Below, piece after piece: positions 19,068-27,229 of a DNA stretch of 46,511 bases. Origin of the DNA: Armatimonadetes bacterium 13_1_40CM_64_14 (lineage in GTDB: Bacteria > Sysuimicrobiota > Sysuimicrobiia > Sysuimicrobiales > Kaftiobacteriaceae); assembly GCA_001917855.1 (NCBI GenBank), contig MNEU01000075.1, forward strand, positions 1 to 46,511, in the 5' to 3' direction. How positions within the stretch are numbered: the first letter of the stretch is position 1; each line of letters begins with the position of its first letter. The notes beneath the pieces are model-generated. The model worked only from the letters and a program-made list of their open reading frames with translations, did not search any database and was not told the DNA's origin. Both the position numbers and the translations under genes were made by a program.

Positions 19068-19427
19068 GTGGTGAGTGACCTCCCTTTTCCCCGCGGGACG
19101 ATACGGTTGTCAGGATCGGAAATCCGGCGGCTGCGCGAGTTGCGCGACCAGGTAAAAATCGCCTCTGTCCAGTTGCCGATGTCGGTGCAGCGACAACTCT
19201 TGGCATTGCTGGAGAAATCACGTCCTTGGAAGATCCCCCCGCGTCCGGTCCCTGAAATGACGCGGGGAGAATTGATTCGCGCTATTCGCTGGCGGCTCGG
19301 AACCGTGCCGCTCGATGGCGTCACCACAGCGGCCCAGTTCGTGGCGCACCACCGGCCGCGGCGGCGGGCCGCCGCCCCCGTGCCCGCCTCCCCTCCCCCG
19401 CGCTCGTTCCGTCGCCGCCGGTCATGA
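19068..19427 (+). CDS. Small basic protein of unknown function
   Basis: I do not recognise this 119-residue product. It is rich in Arg and Leu, with probable helices at about 15-30 (SGSEIRRLRELRDQVK) and 37-50 (MSVQRQLLALLEK), and a Pro/Arg-rich, probably disordered tail after residue 95. Codon use has the high third-position GC of its neighbours, which supports coding. The start is GTG 19068 or 19071; no strong ribosome binding site is seen. Its stop overlaps a 28-codon frame in an ATGA junction that leads on to mscS. It is divergent from the isomerase gene. Confidence 0.5.
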   Translation: MVSDLPFPRGTIRLSGSEIRRLRELRDQVKIASVQLPMSVQRQLLALLEKSRPWKIPPRPVPEMTRGELIRAIRWRLGTVPLDGVTTAAQFVAHHRPRRRAAAPVPASPPPRSFRRRRS

Positions 19428-19510
19428 CGAGCACGACGCCTGCCCGCAACCGTCAGCTGCGATCCGCATCTCGAGCGATACGTCGCGTCTACCGCTTGCG
19501 CACGGTATGA
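19424..19510 (+). CDS. Possible 28-residue coupling ORF between the small protein gene and mscS
   Basis: An Arg-rich frame (MTSTTPARNRQLRSASRAIR onward) begins in an ATGA overlap with the preceding stop and ends in another ATGA overlap with the mscS start at 19507. The mscS start has no visible ribosome binding site, so ribosomes arriving through this frame could start mscS by coupling. It has no recognisable family and may be chance. Confidence 0.25.
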   Translation: MTSTTPARNRQLRSASRAIRRVYRLRTV

Positions 19511-20046
19511 GTGCCGATCGGTGGGCGGCCCTGCACGACGCCGTCCGCTGGCTTGACCCTGTGGGGACGATCGCCCTGATCCTCATCGGCGCCGGGGTGG
19601 CCCTGCGGCTGTCGGTGGTCCTGATCCGCCGGACCTTGCGCGCGCATGCCGGCCGGCTCATGGACGAAATTCGCTGGCAGACCTGGGAGCCGCTGATGGA
19701 GAGGGCGGTCCGTTTTGTGGTGTACTTCACAGCATTCATCATGATCCTGCAACGCCTGAACGTGGACGTCACGGCAATTCTTGCGAGCGCGGGGGTTGTG
19801 GGCGTGGCGGTTGGTCTGGGCGCGCAGCATATGGTCCGCGACGTTTTGGCGGGGATCGCTCTCCTATCAGAAGGTCTGATCCACGTCGGCGACGTGATAA
19901 CCTACGAAACGCACACGGGGACCGTGGAACGGATCGGCATGCGAACGACCCAGATCCGGACGTCTAGCGGAGAAGTCTGGACGATTCCGAATGGACGGCT
20001 CGAGGTGTTCGGAAACAGAGGCCCGCAGTCCGGCCCTCAACGGTAA
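19507..20046 (+). CDS. Short mechanosensitive channel MscS-family protein lacking the C-terminal domain
   Basis: MscS channels open under membrane tension and release solutes during osmotic downshift. The start is placed at ATG 19507 (MSADRWAALHDAVRWL); the open frame upstream is Pro/Arg-rich and unlike the family. Three hydrophobic segments are seen: about 20-38, 65-85 and the pore-lining helix at about 90-125, with the Gly/Ala pattern GVVGVAVGLGAQHMVRDVLAG. The beta domain begins (GDVITYETHTGTVERIGMR) but the product ends soon after the IPN motif, at 179 residues; the alpha/beta cytoplasmic vestibule of about 90 residues is missing, and I do not find it in other frames downstream. It could be a minimal channel or a decayed one. 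Confidence 0.8.
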   Translation: MSADRWAALHDAVRWLDPVGTIALILIGAGVALRLSVVLIRRTLRAHAGRLMDEIRWQTWEPLMERAVRFVVYFTAFIMILQRLNVDVTAILASAGVVGVAVGLGAQHMVRDVLAGIALLSEGLIHVGDVITYETHTGTVERIGMRTTQIRTSSGEVWTIPNGRLEVFGNRGPQSGPQR

Positions 20047-20080
20047 CTTCATGGTCTCCACACGCATGTGGTATCGCGGA

Positions 20081-20108
20081 CCATGGCACGCCAGCAGGCG
20101 TGCCATGG
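20081..20108 (+). terminator. Perfect 12-bp hairpin after mscS
   Basis: CCATGGCACGCC (20081-20092) pairs exactly with GGCGTGCCATGG (20097-20108) around the loop AGCA. It lies 35 bases after the mscS stop and ends just before the AGAGGAGG ribosome binding site of the epimerase gene. No U-tract follows. It may end transcription, or attenuate entry into the epimerase gene by crowding its ribosome binding site. Confidence 0.45.
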
Positions 20109-20130
20109 ACTCCCAGAGGAGGTTGTCCTG

Positions 20131-21048
20131 GTGAAGGTATTGGTCACGGGAGGGGCCGGGTTCATCGGCTCTCACGTCGTCGACGCCTACCTCGCCGCCG
20201 GTCACCAGGTCGCCGTGGTGGACAACCTCGCTCGGGGTCACCGCGACTACGTCAACTCCTCCGCGCGCCTATACGAGATTGATCTCCGAGCCCAGCACCT
20301 TCGTGACGTCTTCGAACGCGAACAGCCCGAGGTCGTCAACCACCATGCAGCGCAGGCGTCGGTCGTCGCCTCGGTCGCCGATCCCCGGACGGATGCCGAC
20401 GTCAACGTGCTGGGTACTCTGCACCTCCTGACATTGTGCGCGCAACACCGCGTACGCCGCGTCGTCTTTGCATCGACTGGGGGCGCGATCTACGGGGAGC
20501 CCCAGGACCTGCCCGCCAAAGAAGACCACCCAGCGACGCCCCTCTCACCCTACGGAATCAGCAAGCTCGCAGGCGAGTCCTATGTCCGGTACTTTCAAGG
20601 GGCCGGGGTGACGTGGGCCATCTTGCGTTACGCCAACGTCTACGGGCCGCGGCAAGACCCGCACGGGGAAGCTGGCGTCATTGCGATCTTCGCCGCGGCG
20701 ATGCTAGAGGGACGGGCACCGACGATCTTCGGGGACGGCACGCAGACGCGCGACTTCGTCTTCGTCGAAGACGTCGCGCGGGCTAATCTCCTGGCGACAG
20801 CGGGGCCAACATCCGGCTTAGCGAATATCGGCACCGGCGTGGAAACATCGGTCAACGACGTCGCGCGCCACCTCGCCACCCTCAGCGGCTTTCGGGGCAA
20901 GGCACTGCATGCTGCTCCGCGTCCCGGCGAAGTCTACCGGATTTCGATCGACCCATCGCGCGCGGCGCACTGGTTGGGATGGACGCCCACCACTCCGCTG
21001 GTTGACGGCCTGCGGAAGACGGTGGAATGGTGCCGGAGCACGCGCTAA
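20131..21048 (+). CDS. NAD-dependent sugar-nucleotide epimerase/dehydratase (GalE-like extended SDR)
   Basis: Acts on a nucleotide sugar in the cytoplasm, most likely UDP-glucose 4-epimerase or a close relative. The start is GTG 20131, preceded by AGAGGAGG with ideal spacing. The 305-residue product has the NAD motif TGGAGFIGSH (about 6-15), the ASTGGAIYGE segment (about 115-124), and catalytic Tyr141 and Lys145 in SPYGISK; LRYANVYGPRQDP and GDGTQTRDFVFVEDVARA complete the extended SDR pattern. Exact substrate cannot be told. It stands upstream of the glycogen genes, separated by 135 bases with no gene. Confidence 0.88.
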   Translation: MKVLVTGGAGFIGSHVVDAYLAAGHQVAVVDNLARGHRDYVNSSARLYEIDLRAQHLRDVFEREQPEVVNHHAAQASVVASVADPRTDADVNVLGTLHLLTLCAQHRVRRVVFASTGGAIYGEPQDLPAKEDHPATPLSPYGISKLAGESYVRYFQGAGVTWAILRYANVYGPRQDPHGEAGVIAIFAAAMLEGRAPTIFGDGTQTRDFVFVEDVARANLLATAGPTSGLANIGTGVETSVNDVARHLATLSGFRGKALHAAPRPGEVYRISIDPSRAAHWLGWTPTTPLVDGLRKTVEWCRSTR

Positions 21049-21183
21049 TCCCCTACGCCAGAGTCCGGCGGGCCCGCTCCCTCTCCGACAGCGCGTTGAT
21101 CTCTGGTCATGGTCAGCGGACGGGACCTATTTGCAGGGTAATCCCCCGATGGGTAGCGAAAGGGTCAGCACGGATTCCCCCAG

Positions 21184-22911
21184 ATGAAGGAGCCTCAGGT
21201 GGCGGCGCAACCCATCGGCTATTTTGCCCTAGTTCTGCATACCCATCTCCCTTTTGTCTTAGGGCATGGGCGATGGCCGCACGGGAGCGACTGGCTGATG
21301 GAAGTGACGGTCGGATGCTACCTCCCTCTGTTGGACATCGCCAGTGCGCTCACCGCCTCTGGCATCTCGCCCCACATGACGATCGATGTCTCGCCGGTCT
21401 TGGCGGAACAACTTGCCTCGTCCGCGTTTCGCAGCGAATTTGAGGACTATGTGCGCGCCCGTATCCAGTCCGCCCAGGAGAACCGCACGGAATTTGAAGC
21501 CGCAGGACGGGGGGATCTGGCCGACCTGGCCAGGGGGTGGGAGCGTCTCTATCGCGACCGGCTCGAGCAGTTCGAACGCCTCAATGGAGATCTGCTCGGC
21601 CACCTCCGCCACCTCGCCGATGAGGGACACCTCACCCTGATCACCTGCGCGGCCACCCACGGGTACCTGCCGCTTCTGAGCCGCGAGGAGTCGGTGGACT
21701 TGCAGATGCGCGTCGCGGTGGCCACGCATCAGCGGCACTTTGGCCGGCCTCCGGGAGGCATCTGGTTGCCGGAGTGCGCATACCGCCCCCGCTACGAGTG
21801 GACGCCTCCCGTCGGCCCCCACAAGGGCCGCGTCCATCTCCGCCGCCGCGGGATCGAAGAATTCTTGGCCCAGTTCGGCATCAAGTTTTTCATCACCGAT
21901 ATGCACCTGATGCGCGGCGGGAGTCCGCTGTCCGCGTACCGTGACTATTACCCGGCGCTGCACGCCGTGCCCGGCCCTCAACCACCTCCCTATCGACCCG
22001 ACCGTTCGCCGTACCGGCCCTACCTCATCGCGTCCCGCGGAGGAGGAGGAACCGCTGCCGCGTTCGTGCGCGATCCCGAGACGACCTTGCAGGTGTGGAG
22101 CCGAGAGCGAGGGTACCCAGGCGATGGGTGGTACCTCGAGTTTCACAAGAAGCACTTTCCCGGAGGACTGCGCTACTGGCGGGTCACCGAGGCCAAAACC
22201 GATCTCGGCGCCAAACTCCCCTACGAGCCATCTCGGGCCCAGGAGCGAACTCGCGCACACGCGCAACACTTTACCGACCTCTTGCACCGGGTGCTCGCCG
22301 CGGCCCCCGATGGACCGCAGGCAATCGTGTGCAGCCCATACGATACGGAGTTGTTCGGGCATTGGTGGTTTGAAGGTCCACGCTGGCTGCAGGAAGTCTT
22401 CGCCCGCTTGCCGCAGGCCGGCATTGCGCCTCAGGACTGTGTCACTGCGCTCCAGGCCCACCCCCCACAGGACACGACCACCCTCCTGGAAGGGTCGTGG
22501 GGAGAGGGCGGCGATCACCGGGTCTGGTTGAACCACGACACAGAGTGGACATGGGAGCGTGTGTACGGGGCCGAGGATGAGTTCTGGACCCTGGCCAAGC
22601 AACCCAACATGCGAGCCACCGATCCCGGCCGGCGCCTCCTCAGCCAACTCGCACGCGAGCTGCTCTTGCTGCAGGCGTCGGACTGGCAGTTTTTGATCAC
22701 GACGTGGGCCGCGCGCGACTACGCCGAGGCCCGTGTGGCCGAGCATTATGCCACGTTTATCCGCCTCGCGCAGATACTCCGACACGTGGCGTCCGGAGGG
22801 ACGATGCCTTCTGGGGATGAGGAATTCCTGGCAGCCCGTGAAGCGCAGAACTTCGTGTTCCCTGACGTGCTGACGCATGTCGTGGAGGCCTCCCGCACCA
22901 CGGCGGCGTGA
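21184..22911 (+). CDS. GH57 1,4-alpha-glucan branching enzyme (DUF1957 type)
   Basis: Makes alpha-1,6 branches in glycogen-like glucan. The 575-residue product has the N-terminal GH57 barrel with LVLHTHLPFV (about 16-25), the THGYLPLL motif, the nucleophile Glu197 in GGIWLPECAYRP, and the acid/base Asp387 in SPYDTELFGHWWFEGP, followed by the DUF1957 helical domain (about 420-530) with the WLNHDTEWTWERVY stretch. Size and layout match thermophilic GH57 branching enzymes. Its TGA overlaps the GTG of glgC, so the two are coupled and lead a five-gene block for glucan and trehalose metabolism. Confidence 0.93.
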   Translation: MKEPQVAAQPIGYFALVLHTHLPFVLGHGRWPHGSDWLMEVTVGCYLPLLDIASALTASGISPHMTIDVSPVLAEQLASSAFRSEFEDYVRARIQSAQENRTEFEAAGRGDLADLARGWERLYRDRLEQFERLNGDLLGHLRHLADEGHLTLITCAATHGYLPLLSREESVDLQMRVAVATHQRHFGRPPGGIWLPECAYRPRYEWTPPVGPHKGRVHLRRRGIEEFLAQFGIKFFITDMHLMRGGSPLSAYRDYYPALHAVPGPQPPPYRPDRSPYRPYLIASRGGGGTAAAFVRDPETTLQVWSRERGYPGDGWYLEFHKKHFPGGLRYWRVTEAKTDLGAKLPYEPSRAQERTRAHAQHFTDLLHRVLAAAPDGPQAIVCSPYDTELFGHWWFEGPRWLQEVFARLPQAGIAPQDCVTALQAHPPQDTTTLLEGSWGEGGDHRVWLNHDTEWTWERVYGAEDEFWTLAKQPNMRATDPGRRLLSQLARELLLLQASDWQFLITTWAARDYAEARVAEHYATFIRLAQILRHVASGGTMPSGDEEFLAAREAQNFVFPDVLTHVVEASRTTAA

Positions 22912-24116
22912 AGGCCTCGATGACCCGTCCGCGTGTCCTGGCCTTCATCCTCGCCGGCGGCAAAGGCGAACGGCTGTACCCGCTCACCCGTGAACGGGGG
23001 AAACCCGCCGTGCCCTTTGGCGGCAAATACCGGATCATCGATTTCGTCCTGTCCAACTTTGTGAACTCGGGCGTCTACGCGCTGTATGTCCTGGTCCAGT
23101 ACAAGGCCCAGTCGCTGATCGAACACCTTCGCAACGCCTGGCGCTTGGGGGGGCTGCCGGACCACTTCGTCATCGTCGTCCCCCCGCAGATGCGGTGGGG
23201 CGAGACGTGGTACCAGGGCACGGCCGACGCCGTGTACCAGAACCTGAACCTGCTGCTGGACTTCGCCCCGGACATGGTCGCCATCTTCGGGTCCGACCAC
23301 ATCTACCGCATGGACATCACGCAGATGCTGGCGTTCGCGCAGGAGCGCCGGGCCGACATTACCGTGGCCGCTCTCCCCGTGCCGGTGACCCAAGCCAGCA
23401 GTTTTGGGATTATCGCCACGGAGGCGGACGGCCGGATCGTGCGGTTTGAAGAAAAGCCCCCGTCCCCCACGCCGATGCCGGGGGATCCGACCCGATGTCT
23501 CGCCTCCATGGGCAACTACCTCTTCACGCGTGAGGTTTTGGTCGACGCGTTGCTCGAAGACGCCCGACGTAGCACCGACCATGATTTTGGTCGCACGATC
23601 CTGCCTGAACTCGTCCCGCACGCGCGCGTGTACGCGTACAACTTTCTGGACAACGCCCTGCCGGGGATCCAGCCCTACGAGGAAATCGGGTACTGGCGTG
23701 ACGTCGGAACGATCGAGGCCTACTGGCAGGCGCACATGGACTTGCTGGGGCGCACGCCCAAGTTCGAACTGGCCAATCGGTCCTGGCCCATCCACACGGC
23801 CCCCTACCGCGGCCCCTCCGCCCGCATCGTGGATGGGACGATCGTCGACAGCCAGCTCGGCGAAGGGTCCATTATCGACGGAGCCACCGTGCGCCGGTCG
23901 ATCCTCGGCCGCGACGTCCGCTTGTTACCGGGGGCGGTCGTGGACGAGTCGGTCCTCCTCGACCACACGATCGTGGGCGCCGGGGCGCGGCTGCGACGGG
24001 TCATCGCCGACCGCTACAACGTGATCGATGACGGAATGCGTCTCGGCCTTGACGGGAGCGGCGGAGAAGCGAGCATCACGGTGCTGCCACGGGGACCGAC
24101 GCGCGCGCGGGAATGA
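22908..24116 (+). CDS. glgC: Glucose-1-phosphate adenylyltransferase
   Basis: Forms ADP-glucose from glucose-1-phosphate and ATP, the activated sugar for glycogen synthesis. The 402-residue product has AFILAGGKGERLYPLT (about 11-26), KPAVPFGGKYRIIDFVLSN, the GTADAVYQN motif, the sugar-binding FEEKP and the stretch EIGYWRDVGTIEAYW, followed by a C-terminal left-handed beta-helix with hexapeptide-like repeats (about 295-380). The start is GTG 22908, overlapping the branching-enzyme stop; ATG 22920 is possible. No glycogen synthase gene follows; ADP-glucose could also feed TreT encoded downstream. Confidence 0.94.
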   Translation: MKASMTRPRVLAFILAGGKGERLYPLTRERGKPAVPFGGKYRIIDFVLSNFVNSGVYALYVLVQYKAQSLIEHLRNAWRLGGLPDHFVIVVPPQMRWGETWYQGTADAVYQNLNLLLDFAPDMVAIFGSDHIYRMDITQMLAFAQERRADITVAALPVPVTQASSFGIIATEADGRIVRFEEKPPSPTPMPGDPTRCLASMGNYLFTREVLVDALLEDARRSTDHDFGRTILPELVPHARVYAYNFLDNALPGIQPYEEIGYWRDVGTIEAYWQAHMDLLGRTPKFELANRSWPIHTAPYRGPSARIVDGTIVDSQLGEGSIIDGATVRRSILGRDVRLLPGAVVDESVLLDHTIVGAGARLRRVIADRYNVIDDGMRLGLDGSGGEASITVLPRGPTRARE

Positions 24117-24179
24117 GCAGGCCCCCGACCGTCGGCGGCCCCCCGCGCTGGTCGGGCCGTCCCCCTGGGGCGGCCAGAG

Positions 24180-26582
24180 ATGAGGATGAGCTCACACTGG
24201 GTTTGCGTTCACGCACACTTTTACCAACCCGCCAGAGAAAACCCCTGGCTTGACGCCGTCCCGCCCGCGGAGACCGCCGCGCCGTACCACGACTGGAACG
24301 AGCGCGTGACCGCGGAATGCTACGCGCGCAACGCGGCCGCACGCATCCTCGACGACGCCAAGCGCATCGTGCGCATCGTCAGCACCTACGGCAGCATCAG
24401 TTTCAACGTCGGTCCGACGTTGCTGCGGTGGCTCGCGCGCCATAGCCCCGAGGTCTACGCGGCGGTCCTGGAAGCGGATCGGACGAGCCGGCAGGCGCAG
24501 TTCGGACACGGCAACGCCATGGCCCAGGTCTACAACCATGTGATCATGCCCCTGACGTCTCCTCGGGATCAGGTCACCCAAGTCGTCTGGGGCATCAAGG
24601 ACTTTGCGCGCCGATTCCGGCGGCAGCCAGAAGGAATGTGGCTGTCGGAGACCGCGGTCGACGTGCCCACGTTGGAGGTGTTGGCCGCCCAACGCGTCGC
24701 GTTCACCATTCTGGCCCCGCATCAGGCAGGACGAGTCCGCAGCAGCCCGGAGAGCCCCTGGACCGAGGTCCGCGACGGGCAGTTCGACACCACGGTCCCG
24801 TACCGATGCCGTCTACCCAGTGGGCGATCGATTGTCGTCTTCTTCTACGACGCGAGCGTCTCGCGGGCGATCGCCTTCGAAGGTCTCCTCAATGACGGGA
24901 CCGCTCTCGCCCAAAGGCTCGCAGCGCCCTTACCCGATGGGGGCGCCCGCATCCGCGCCGTCGCCACTGACGGCGAATCCTATGGGCACCACCACCGTTT
25001 CGGCGAGATGGCGCTCGCCTCGGCGCTGCAGGGGCTGACCGCCGACGGTGCGGTCCGCCTGACCAACTTGGGGGCCTATCTCGCGATGCACCCGCCCACA
25101 GGGGAAGTTGACATCCGCGAGCGCACGTCATGGAGTTGCCCGCACGGGGTCGAGCGGTGGCGCGCAGACTGTGGGGACCGCACTGACCCTAACACGCATC
25201 AGCGGTGGCGGGCGCCTGTGCGCGAGGCTATGACGTGGCTGAAGCAGGAGCTGGACCGCCTGTACGAGCAACACGGAAGCGCCCTGCTCAAAGACCCCTG
25301 GGCGGCGCGGGATGACGCCATCGACCTCATCGATCCCGAGCCCGGCGCGCTGGAAGCCTTCTTCGGTCGGCACGCTACGACCAAGCTCTCCACGGAGCAA
25401 CGCAGTACTGCGCTTCGGCTGCTGGAAATGCAGCGCCAGGGAATGCTGATGCAGAGCAGCGACGGCTGGTTCTTCAACGACGTCGCCGGGGGGGAGACGG
25501 TCCAGATCCTGACACACGCGTCCCGTGCGCTAGACCTCGCCAGCGCCTGGGATGACACACTGGAGCAGCCTTACGTCGGGCGGCTGCGCGGGGCGCCCGG
25601 GAACACGACGGTGTATCCGGACGGCGCGGTGGTGTACGAACAACTCGTGCGGCCGCAGGCCGTTCCCGCCACGCGGCTCGTGGCAACACATGCTATCCGC
25701 TCGATTGTCGAGCCGTCGGTGCACATTGCTACGCCGGCGGTCACGATCCGTCAGCTTGACGCGGATCGGACCGAAGCCAGTGGCCACGTCCTCGTGATCG
25801 GGCGCGTCCGCGTGACATGGGTGGTCACGGGAAACCAAGAAGCCGCGTATGCGGTTGTCCACTTCGGGGGCCACGAGTTTCACTGCGTCGTGCAGGTGGG
25901 AGTCCCCGCCGAGCGCTACGCAGCGTTGCGGACCACTCTCCTGCGCCAGTTCGGCCGTGATGTGCTTAGCGAAGTGATTCGCACTTTGGACACCGCGCTG
26001 GGACCCGGGTACTTCACGCTTCGAGACCTGCTGTTGGACGACCGCCGGCGCGTGCTGGCCGCGCTCACCGCACAGCAACTGCAGGTGCTAGACGGCACGT
26101 ATCGACGTGTCTACCAAGAGAATCGTACGCTCATGGAGTACCTGCGGGACGCGCATGCCCCGATTCCCCCGGCCATCGTCATGGCCGCCGTCGCTGTCTT
26201 GACCCATGACTTAGAAGATGAGCTCTCTACCCCCGCGGACCAGCCCTTGTCGCCGAAGACTCATACGCTGGTTAGCGAACTCCGCTCCTGGGGACGCGAA
26301 GTGCGCGCGGACCGGTTCGAGCCCCTACTCCGCCAGCGCCTCGAGGAGATCCTCTCCAGCCCGCTGCCCATCTCCACCCGCCTCCAACGCGCCACCGAGG
26401 TCCTGGACCTGGCCGCCGCGGCGGAGTTAACCCTGGACCTGTGGGAGGCGCAAAACCGCTTCTATCGCCTTCTGCGAACGGCCCGCGCCCAGGACGCCGG
26501 GCCGCAGCTACGCACCCTCGGAGACCGGCTGGGGTTCAACATGGACCGCCTGAGCGCGGAGATCCTGCAGGCACACCCATGA
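24180..26582 (+). CDS. GH57-like glycosidase with DUF3536 domain, function unknown
   Basis: An 800-residue member of the GH57 superfamily with the DUF3536 C-terminal part, a group without assigned activity that I know of. The N-terminal barrel has VHAHFYQPARENPWL (about 10-24), the nucleophile position Glu157 in GMWLSETAVDVPTLE, and a candidate acid/base Asp264 in ATDGESYGHHHRFGE, so the catalytic residues are intact. The long helical C-terminus (about 300-800) is DUF3536. Its stop overlaps the next start (ATGA). Context with branching enzyme, glgC and TreT points to cleavage or transfer on an alpha-glucan. The 63-base spacer upstream is GC-rich with hairpin potential. Confidence 0.85.
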   Translation: MRMSSHWVCVHAHFYQPARENPWLDAVPPAETAAPYHDWNERVTAECYARNAAARILDDAKRIVRIVSTYGSISFNVGPTLLRWLARHSPEVYAAVLEADRTSRQAQFGHGNAMAQVYNHVIMPLTSPRDQVTQVVWGIKDFARRFRRQPEGMWLSETAVDVPTLEVLAAQRVAFTILAPHQAGRVRSSPESPWTEVRDGQFDTTVPYRCRLPSGRSIVVFFYDASVSRAIAFEGLLNDGTALAQRLAAPLPDGGARIRAVATDGESYGHHHRFGEMALASALQGLTADGAVRLTNLGAYLAMHPPTGEVDIRERTSWSCPHGVERWRADCGDRTDPNTHQRWRAPVREAMTWLKQELDRLYEQHGSALLKDPWAARDDAIDLIDPEPGALEAFFGRHATTKLSTEQRSTALRLLEMQRQGMLMQSSDGWFFNDVAGGETVQILTHASRALDLASAWDDTLEQPYVGRLRGAPGNTTVYPDGAVVYEQLVRPQAVPATRLVATHAIRSIVEPSVHIATPAVTIRQLDADRTEASGHVLVIGRVRVTWVVTGNQEAAYAVVHFGGHEFHCVVQVGVPAERYAALRTTLLRQFGRDVLSEVIRTLDTALGPGYFTLRDLLLDDRRRVLAALTAQQLQVLDGTYRRVYQENRTLMEYLRDAHAPIPPAIVMAAVAVLTHDLEDELSTPADQPLSPKTHTLVSELRSWGREVRADRFEPLLRQRLEEILSSPLPISTRLQRATEVLDLAAAAELTLDLWEAQNRFYRLLRTARAQDAGPQLRTLGDRLGFNMDRLSAEILQAHP

Positions 26583-27229
26583 CCGCGGCGCGCCCATTTG
26601 AGTTTGTCGAGTGCCTGGAGCTCCGCGAGATGCTCGGCCGTACGGCGTGGGACGAGCGCGAATTGCTGGCGGGCATTGAGGATGTCCCTGCAGGATCGAT
26701 CGCCTACCACACTCGCAGTTACTTCCTCCGCAGCCGGTACTTGGCCGCCCCCTACCCGAATGACTTTGCCACATGGGCGGCCATTCAGATCCGCGATCGG
26801 GTGCTCGGAGAGCGCCTCACCGTGGTCGACCCATTCGATTTCTCGGACATAGAACAGTTGCGGGCGGAACTTGTGACCATCATCGACCACCACCTCACGA
26901 CCGTGCAGACCGTCCCGCGCGCGGACTACGGCGAGCCCTTCCACTTTATGCGCTCGGTCCTCATCGAGGTGCCGACGGGGATTTCGGTAACGACCCTGCG
27001 CGCGTTCCGCGATGGGCTAGAACGGGTCGACACCAGCGCGATCTACTACCACTTTTACGAATCCCACCGCCGGCCGGAGGCGGACCCGTTAGCATGGCTC
27101 CAGACCGAGCTGGGGCGGGACGATGTGGTGACTCAGATGCGCCGTCTGAATCCGTATGTGACCAGCCTCGCAGGCATGCGCGCGCAGCTGCTGACCGCCT
27201 GTGATACCGCCCTGGGAGACGCGCCGTGA
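26579..27229 (+). CDS. DUF5752-like protein beside trehalose synthase
   Basis: A 216-residue soluble protein without known function. It resembles, from memory, the DUF5752 family, whose members occur next to TreT genes in archaea and some bacteria; this match needs a search. Visible features are PFEFVECLELREMLG near the N-terminus, a stretch SIAYHTRSYFLRSRYL (about 41-56) with a His and aromatic residues, and YYHFYESHRRPE (about 160-171). It starts in an ATGA overlap with the GH57 gene and ends overlapping the treT GTG, so it is made together with both. A role as partner or regulator of TreT is inference. Confidence 0.72.
   Translation: MTAARPFEFVECLELREMLGRTAWDERELLAGIEDVPAGSIAYHTRSYFLRSRYLAAPYPNDFATWAAIQIRDRVLGERLTVVDPFDFSDIEQLRAELVTIIDHHLTTVQTVPRADYGEPFHFMRSVLIEVPTGISVTTLRAFRDGLERVDTSAIYYHFYESHRRPEADPLAWLQTELGRDDVVTQMRRLNPYVTSLAGMRAQLLTACDTALGDAP

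Noticed and set aside
21259..22878. 539-codon open frame on the minus strand opposite the GH57 branching enzyme
   Set aside because: Antisense shadow of a clearly conserved gene; composition is Arg/Gly/His-rich and shows no motif.
22746..23795. 349-codon open frame on the minus strand opposite glgC
   Set aside because: Antisense shadow; it crosses the boundary of two real genes and has no family-like features.
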